From contig JBBAKX010000003.1 in NCBI GenBank assembly GCA_040403315.1, positions 62,001 to 126,000 on the forward strand: DNA of 64,000 nucleotides, in the 5' to 3' direction. Positions 58,979 to 64,000 of this stretch are shown here, one piece after another; positions within the stretch are counted from its first letter, which is position 1; every line of letters starts with the position of its first letter. The notes under the pieces are model-generated. The model was not told where the DNA came from. It made no database searches and worked only from the letters and a program-made list of their open reading frames with translations. A program made the position numbers and the translations under genes. This DNA comes from CAMCXT01 sp040403315. GTDB lineage: Bacteria > Bacteroidota > Bacteroidia > M30B66.

Positions 58979-61222
58979 TTATCGAACAGGTAAAATCAGT
59001 TCTTTAAAGAAAGGTGAGGTTGACAACTCCTGTAAAGTGCCACTTGCGGCTATAGAACCTTCACTGAGTAGCACAACTCGATCGCATGATTCCATGATCA
59101 ATGGATCCGAGGAAATGGCAATAAGTGTCATGTCGGTTTGTTGGTGTATCAAACTTTGAATAAGTGCATCCTTATCCTTTCTTCCGAGGGATTCGAAATG
59201 GTCGTGAAAAAGCATCAATGCTGGTTTTTTTACCAAGCTTCTCGCTAGGAGTAGTTTTTTCACTGCAGAACCAGGCCATCCCCGGCCACCAGGTAAAAGT
59301 GAAGTAAATATGCCGTTTGGCAGTTGGTTCACAAAATCATTGATTCCTGCTTTTTTAAGGGCTTCAATAACATCGAACTGTGAAAGTCCTGGTTTTCCCA
59401 GTCTAACATTTTCTTCAACAGTTCCAGCAAATACTTCATCGCTGCTCAAATTTACCGATACAAATTCATGCAAGTCAGTAAGGTGCAAATTTCGAAGTGA
59501 GATGCCGTTGATCGTTATTACGCCTGAATAATTCGTGAGTAAACCACTGAGAATCTTGGTTAAAGTGTGCTTTCCTGAGCCATTGAGACCTGTGATGCAA
59601 ATTTTTTCTCCCGCCTTAATTTCGAGTGAGATATTTTTCAGCACCTGACCGCCGACGTCTGGGTAAGAATAATTCAAGTTGCTGATATAAATATCCAAGC
59701 CGCTACCAGGTGCAATGTTTTCCAATTTAATTCCTTGGCTTCTTTCGAGCGGTAAATCGCTTACTTGTCCGATTTTCTCAACTGCAGTAAGAACATCATA
59801 AACTGTTTCAATGCTAAGTATGAGTTTTTCAACAGCATTGATAACCATAATAATCACAATTTCAGATGCTACGAATTGTCCGAGAGTAATTTCCCTATTT
59901 ACTACCAAAATACAACCTAGGATGAGGGTTCCACCAGTGACGAGAAGTTTAAAAACGGTGATATTTATGAATTGACTGATTAATATTCTGAAGTGTTTTT
60001 TTCTCGCTCCGAGGTATTCATCCACATGGTCGTCGGTTTTATCGAGCGGCATATTGGTATAACCAGCGAGTTTGAAAGTTTGAATATTTCTAGCCATCTC
60101 CTCAAACCACGCAACCGTTTGGTATTTGTAGGAAGATTCTTTGATGGAAGTTTTAAGCGCTTTAGGGCCAGTTATTCTGAACATTAAGATCAAAACAGCG
60201 AAAAGCAAAATGCCAAAAAAGATAAAGGATGAATGGTAGAAAGACAATAGCAGCAAACCAAACAGAATTTGTAGGAAGGCAGTAGTTAAGTCGAGTAGAA
60301 TTTTGGAAAATCCTTTTTGCAATGTGAGTACATCGAAAAAACGATTCATTAATTCGGGTGGATATGCATTTAAAAGGGCTTCGGAGCGAATTCTCGGTAT
60401 GCGGAAAGCGAATTCGAATGCTGCTTTGGTGAAAATTCGTCGTTGTAAAATTTCGACAAGATAAATTTGCATGATCTGCAAGCCTCCCGAAATGATGATT
60501 CCAATTATAACAAAAGTGATCAAGACGATTACTCCGTCGAATAGCATTCCTCCAGAAATTCTTCCAATAATTGCTTGGATTCCTAATGGAAGGGATAAAT
60601 TAATTAAACCAATTATTATAGCATAAACGTAAATGTATAGGATGTTTTTTCTTTCAGATGAAATGAATTTGAATAATCTTCTGAGCGGACTAAAAAATTC
60701 TTTTTTCCCGTGAAGATCATCAACCAGATCTTGGCCGACCATCGATTGCATTTGAACGGGATTCATCGTGTAAAGTAGTTTTTCAGGATTGGTGCTGCAT
60801 TTTAAATTGCCTGAATTGTAGTGGTTGCGAATTTCATCGTAGCTTAAAATTTTCGGTAAGTAAGGAGATATTTCATTGTCTACAAGTTCGATTTCATCTT
60901 CATCGCCGAAAATCCATGCTTTTACATTCCTCTCATCACCAAAGATTAACATTGGTTTTAAGCCTGCATCATCAATGAAAAGTAGGCTTGGAAAGCTTAG
61001 GTTTTTAATTACTTCGTTAAATTCCTCGAAAGTAAATTCCTTTCTAATGAAGGATAGATTTGTAGCAACAGCAACTTCAGAAAGCGATGCTAAGAAGCCC
61101 TCAAACGTTGATTCATGTGGATCCATCCTCTCCACTTGACGTCTAATCGCTAGCCCTGATTCAGGAGTTTTTAGAATCTTTGAAATTCTGTTGAGGATAG
61201 AAACAATTTTTTGGTTCTTCAT
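58979..61222 (-). CDS. ABC exporter-like protein with degenerate ATPase motifs
   Basis: A 747-residue protein with type I secretion ABC architecture. It has an N-terminal domain (~1-150) resembling the C39-like/LapB-HlyB regulatory domain without a protease cysteine, a six-helix membrane domain (~195-460) and an ABC domain (~505-747). The ABC domain departs from consensus at each key site. Walker A reads GLNGSGKH (545-552; His552 for Ser/Thr). The Q-loop glutamine position is Ser. The signature region is LPGGRG (643-648). Walker B ends in His673-Asp674, where Asp-Glu is expected. The H-loop position is Ser705. The reading frame is intact with no stop or shift. It is first in the operon with HlyD, TolC and GNAT genes. 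Confidence 0.85.
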   Translation of the reverse strand: MKNQKIVSILNRISKILKTPESGLAIRRQVERMDPHESTFEGFLASLSEVAVATNLSFIRKEFTFEEFNEVIKNLSFPSLLFIDDAGLKPMLIFGDERNVKAWIFGDEDEIELVDNEISPYLPKILSYDEIRNHYNSGNLKCSTNPEKLLYTMNPVQMQSMVGQDLVDDLHGKKEFFSPLRRLFKFISSERKNILYIYVYAIIIGLINLSLPLGIQAIIGRISGGMLFDGVIVLITFVIIGIIISGGLQIMQIYLVEILQRRIFTKAAFEFAFRIPRIRSEALLNAYPPELMNRFFDVLTLQKGFSKILLDLTTAFLQILFGLLLLSFYHSSFIFFGILLFAVLILMFRITGPKALKTSIKESSYKYQTVAWFEEMARNIQTFKLAGYTNMPLDKTDDHVDEYLGARKKHFRILISQFINITVFKLLVTGGTLILGCILVVNREITLGQFVASEIVIIMVINAVEKLILSIETVYDVLTAVEKIGQVSDLPLERSQGIKLENIAPGSGLDIYISNLNYSYPDVGGQVLKNISLEIKAGEKICITGLNGSGKHTLTKILSGLLTNYSGVITINGISLRNLHLTDLHEFVSVNLSSDEVFAGTVEENVRLGKPGLSQFDVIEALKKAGINDFVNQLPNGIFTSLLPGGRGWPGSAVKKLLLARSLVKKPALMLFHDHFESLGRKDKDALIQSLIHQQTDMTLIAISSDPLIMESCDRVVLLSEGSIAASGTLQELSTSPFFKELILPVR

Positions 61223-61589
61223 TAGCCGTTGTTTTCCGGATGATAATTGCTTATGTTAATCAATGCACGTTAGGTGAAGTTGTTTTAAAGCGGCTGGCCT
61301 TTTAGCATAAACTAAGCCAACATCTTCCGTAATAATTTAGTTTCTTTGGTTAGGGATTTTTACCCGATTATTTATAGGTGCTCACTTACAGCAAAAATAG
61401 GGATAATTCAATTTTGATTACAGTTTGAATTTGTCTTTCATTAATCTGAAATTTTGAATTAAATCAAACACAAGCAAATCAAAAATAAGTGACTGGAATT
61501 TTAGTAAATTTAATCATTGGACTTAATTCATTTGCATTTCAATAATTATTCTTTTAATCATTTCACGCTTTATTAAATAAATCTCAATC
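61223..61589. other. divergent intergenic region, 367 bp
   Basis: It separates the export operon (minus) from the DUF1003 gene (plus). No gene is supportable. A short symmetrical GGGATTTTTACCC-type element lies near 61352-61365 but has no clear meaning. No full promoter pattern was found in either direction. Confidence 0.4.
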
Positions 61590-62135
61590 ATGAATGCAGA
61601 CATTAACAATCTACTCCAAACAGAGAATGAACAACTTAAAAAACTCCAGCAAATAGTTAAACAAGCAATTAAAGACGAAAAACTTATTGTTGATAATCTT
61701 TTAAATCAGCCGATGGAAGTTTTGAGCCGCGGACAAAGCATTTCAGACAAAGTTGCAAACTTCGGAGGTAGCTGGAAATTTATTTTCATTTTTACAACCA
61801 TACTGTTTGTTTGGATTTTATTCAATACACTTTCTCCGCTTAAATTGGAGTTTGACCCTTACCCTTTTATTCTAATGAATTTGTTGTTGTCGGCTATTGC
61901 AGCATTACAAGCGCCAATAATTATGATGAGTCAAAACCGAAAAGAAGAAAAAGACAGAAAGATAAGTGAAAACGATTATCTCATTAATCTGAAAGCAGAA
62001 TTAGAAGTTAGAAGTTTACACCAGAAAATTGATTTGCTATTGGAAGAGCAAATCAAAGCTTTATTCGAAAGCCAAGCTACACAATTGGAGCTTCTTAAAA
62101 GTATTGAAATGAAATTAAACCCAGGCTTAAAGTAA
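61590..62135 (+). CDS. DUF1003 family membrane protein
   Basis: A 181-residue protein with a charged N-terminal helix (1-45), the family segment Val-Ala-Asn-Phe-Gly-Gly-Ser-Trp-Lys-Phe-Ile (~56-66), two transmembrane helices (~64-85 and ~93-115) with Asp-Pro-Tyr-Pro-Phe-Ile-Leu-Met-Asn between them, a Met-Ser-Gln-Asn-Arg motif after helix 2, and a coiled-coil C-terminal tail. This is the DUF1003 layout. Function is unknown. It stands alone between two minus-strand transport genes. Confidence 0.88.
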   Translation: MNADINNLLQTENEQLKKLQQIVKQAIKDEKLIVDNLLNQPMEVLSRGQSISDKVANFGGSWKFIFIFTTILFVWILFNTLSPLKLEFDPYPFILMNLLLSAIAALQAPIIMMSQNRKEEKDRKISENDYLINLKAELEVRSLHQKIDLLLEEQIKALFESQATQLELLKSIEMKLNPGLK

Positions 62136-62446
62136 GCTCCGGCGAATCGGCTATTCATAAAACCGCTACTTTCTTAATCTCAAATCCATCATTAATTATT
62201 TTCTTGGGTTAAGATATTTTATTTACCAAAGGGATGGAATAGGGCCTAAGAATTACGCAAACAGTTGATAACTTAATTTGTAAATGATGCTCAAATGTTA
62301 TTGGGAAAACCCAACTATCCCCTTCCCAAAGGGCAATCTAACATTTCTAGTGGCTGCCTAAAAATTTTAACCGTTTATAATCGATTATATCCGTTTCAAG
62401 AGGGTAAAGAAATTTGTAAAGTCTTGAAGATAAAGCACTAAGAGGT
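62136..62446. other. convergent intergenic region, 311 bp
   Basis: It lies between the ends of the DUF1003 gene and the ABC exporter gene. No gene seen. TTGGGAAAACCCAA (62301-62314) is a perfect 5-bp-stem hairpin but lacks a T run, so I do not call it a terminator. Confidence 0.4.
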
Positions 62447-64000
62447 TTACTCGGTGGAAATCTCCTCACCTCTGTACTGCAATTTTGAAAGTCCAGCATA
62501 CACCCCATCAGGAATTTGAATTAATTCTTCATGGGTACCACTTTCTCTAACATGACCTTGGTCGATTACCAAGATTTTGTCGGCATTACGGATTGTCGAC
62601 AAACGATGCGCAACAATAAAGGAAGTTCTTCCAACCATCAATTTGTCTAACGCTTCTTGCACCAAGCGTTCTGATTCAGAATCGAGTGAAGATGTTGCCT
62701 CATCCAAAATCAAAATTGAAGGATTTTTCAAAACAGCCCGGGCAATAGCAATTCGCTGGCGTTGACCTCCACTTAATGTGATGCCTCGTTCGCCAACTAC
62801 AGTTTCAAATTTATCTGTAAACGATTCGATGAATTGTCGTGCATTCGCTTTCTCAGATGCGGCGATCACTTCATCCATTGTTGCGTCGGGCTTTCCGTAA
62901 AGGATGTTTTCTTTGATCGTACCACCGAACAAAATAACATCCTGAGGAACGATGGCCATTTGGTTTCGGAGTTCTGTTAATGAATACGATCGGGTGTCTT
63001 TTCCATCAATTCTGATCATCCCATTGTCGGGATCATAGAAGCGCAAAAGCAATTGTGTGATGGTCGATTTACCAGCTCCACTCGGACCAACAATCGCGAT
63101 GCTTTGGCCTGGATTGGCATGAAAACTAACATCTCTCAAAACCAACATTTCTTTTCTAGCCGGGTATGAAAAGCCTACTGTATCGAATTCTACATGGCCA
63201 TTTACACGCAGGATGTTGGTTGTTTTTTCAGTTTTTAGGTCGATCGTTTCTGCCTTTTGATCAAGAATTTCGAAAATCCTTTCTGTAGCGCCAACTGCCT
63301 TTTGGATTTGCGCATAAAGTTCTGCCAATCCACCAATTGAAGCGCCGATGAAGGAAGTGTACAAAACAAACGAAATCACATCTCCAAATTTGATTTCTCC
63401 ACGTTGCATTAGGATTGTGGCATACCAAACAATCCCTACAATGGCTCCAAACAATGCAAGGATAATAAATGAAGCAAACAAGCCACGTGAAAATGCTGAT
63501 TTTAACGACAGAGCAGCAATTTCTTTAACTGATGTGCGGTATCTGGCTACTTCGAGCATCTCATTTGCGAACGATTTCACATTCACGATGCCTTGCATGG
63601 TTTCTTGTACAATTGTATTTGAAACAGCCACTTGGTCTTGGGCCTTACGGCTGATTTTGCGAATGTAACGACCAAAAATTATTGCAACAACAACAATGGC
63701 AGGAATCAATGCCACCATGAAAAGTGTGAGCTGAATGGAGATGATCGAAATGAGGATCATCCCACCAACAACTAAGGTTATCTGTCGAAGGAATTCGGCA
63801 ACTGTGGTCGAAAAGGTGTCTTGAATTTGCGTTATATCTGCCGAAATTCGGCTGTTAATTTCCCCAACTCGTGTTTGGGTGAAAAATGACATTGGCAAGG
63901 TGATCAAATGGCTGTACAAATGTTCACGCAAACGAACCAAAGTATTTTCGGTGGTTTGGGCGAACAAATAAATCCGCATAAATGAAAAAAACGATTGTGC
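62447..64000 (-). CDS. ABC exporter, MsbA/LmrA-like half transporter (5' end outside window)
   Basis: The frame is open to the window edge (residues Ala-Gln-Ser-Phe-Phe-Phe-Ser-Phe precede the first visible Met), so the N-terminus and first membrane helices are missing and the ATG at 63979 is internal. Visible: four or so transmembrane helices, the Leu-Pro-Met-Ser-Phe-Phe coupling region, and a fully canonical ABC domain with Walker A GPSGAGKST, Q-loop Val-Pro-Gln-Asp, signature LSGGQRQR, Walker B ILILDE and H-loop Ala-His-Arg-Leu-Ser-Thr. It probably exports lipids or drugs. Its intact motifs make a useful contrast to the degenerate protein 1.2 kb downstream. Confidence 0.9.
   Translation of the reverse strand, partial: AQSFFSFMRIYLFAQTTENTLVRLREHLYSHLITLPMSFFTQTRVGEINSRISADITQIQDTFSTTVAEFLRQITLVVGGMILISIISIQLTLFMVALIPAIVVVAIIFGRYIRKISRKAQDQVAVSNTIVQETMQGIVNVKSFANEMLEVARYRTSVKEIAALSLKSAFSRGLFASFIILALFGAIVGIVWYATILMQRGEIKFGDVISFVLYTSFIGASIGGLAELYAQIQKAVGATERIFEILDQKAETIDLKTEKTTNILRVNGHVEFDTVGFSYPARKEMLVLRDVSFHANPGQSIAIVGPSGAGKSTITQLLLRFYDPDNGMIRIDGKDTRSYSLTELRNQMAIVPQDVILFGGTIKENILYGKPDATMDEVIAASEKANARQFIESFTDKFETVVGERGITLSGGQRQRIAIARAVLKNPSILILDEATSSLDSESERLVQEALDKLMVGRTSFIVAHRLSTIRNADKILVIDQGHVRESGTHEELIQIPDGVYAGLSKLQYRGEEISTE

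Noticed and set aside
58979..61222. Idea that the ABC gene is a pseudogene or contains a frameshift
   Set aside because: The frame is open over 747 codons with intact membrane domain, correct termini and tight spacing to the next gene. The altered motifs are substitutions, not results of a shifted frame.
62301..62314. TTGGGAAAACCCAA hairpin as a terminator
   Set aside because: The stem is only 5 bp and no T run follows on either strand.
1..64000. CRISPR arrays, insertion sequences, prophage or integrative element boundaries
   Set aside because: No regularly spaced repeats, transposase, integrase or phage structural genes were found. Gene content and composition look like a stable chromosome.

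Overview
This window is a chromosomal segment from a member of the Bacteroidota, probably a Flavobacteriales-like lineage. The evidence is: two proteins with type IX secretion (T9SS) C-terminal sorting domains; DUF2490, DUF4956 and DUF5777 family proteins; a bacillithiol gene (bshB1); a purH-mreBCD-PBP2-rodA block; AT-rich DNA; promoters of the Bacteroidota form TTG-N18..20-TAnnTTTG; and tRNA genes that do not encode CCA. I see no phage, insertion sequence, CRISPR array or rRNA. The window opens inside a DUF4956 gene and closes inside an ABC exporter gene.

Layout. 1-1.1 kb: end of a DUF4956/DUF2490 pair. 1.3-4.3 kb: a cysteine glutathione peroxidase and a solitary Lhr-type helicase. 4.3-6.7 kb (minus strand): an HTH-Fic protein with its own promoter and a possible operator, then a glycosyltransferase. 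7-10 kb: two related exported proteins with SPOR-like C-termini and an AI-2E family permease. 10.2-12.1 kb: an exported haem-c lipoprotein, a YceI protein and a DUF5777 barrel. 12.1-14.7 kb (minus): a MoxR-like AAA ATPase and VWA partner. 14.8-18.1 kb (minus): a T9SS-exported subtilase. 18.2-19.8 kb: ccmB and divergent bshB1. 19.8-24.9 kb (minus): an envelope operon, coaX - outer membrane barrel - lptC - small membrane protein - ppiD. Two tRNA genes (Phe, His) flank a DpaA-like L,D-transpeptidase-fold protein and a Crp/Fnr regulator.

27.3-30.8 kb: a CNNM/CBS membrane protein and a copper-type P-ATPase. 30.8-36.1 kb: a tightly packed surface-glycan cluster (glycosyltransferase, flippase, methyltransferase, asparagine synthase). 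36.1-38.1 kb: a T9SS-exported Asp-box protein. 38.4-47.8 kb (minus): purH, mreB, mreC, mreD, PBP2 and rodA, followed by two uncharacterised exported proteins that may belong to the cell-elongation operon. 48-50 kb: a small membrane protein whose 3' end overlaps the 3' end of adenine deaminase. 50.3-55.6 kb: a FemAB/GNAT-like protein, an orphan LuxR-type response regulator, and a convergent pair (WG-repeat protein and a stand-alone four-helix-bundle sensor). 55.7-61.2 kb (minus): an export operon of ABC protein, HlyD, TolC and a GNAT. 61.6 kb to the end: DUF1003 and a canonical ABC exporter.

Most of the window is ordinary core and envelope biology. The most unusual items are: (1) the ABC protein of the HlyD/TolC operon, whose nucleotide-binding domain departs from consensus at Walker A, Q-loop, signature, Walker B and H-loop; (2) the exported alpha/alpha-toroid-like protein with a DxDDTA motif directly after rodA; (3) a 19-bp imperfect hairpin that places the start codon of the WG-repeat gene inside its stem; (4) a palindrome between promoter and start codon of the HTH-Fic gene; and (5) hairpin terminators that run directly into start codons. 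Nothing here is proven to be a new system. These are the places I would look first.
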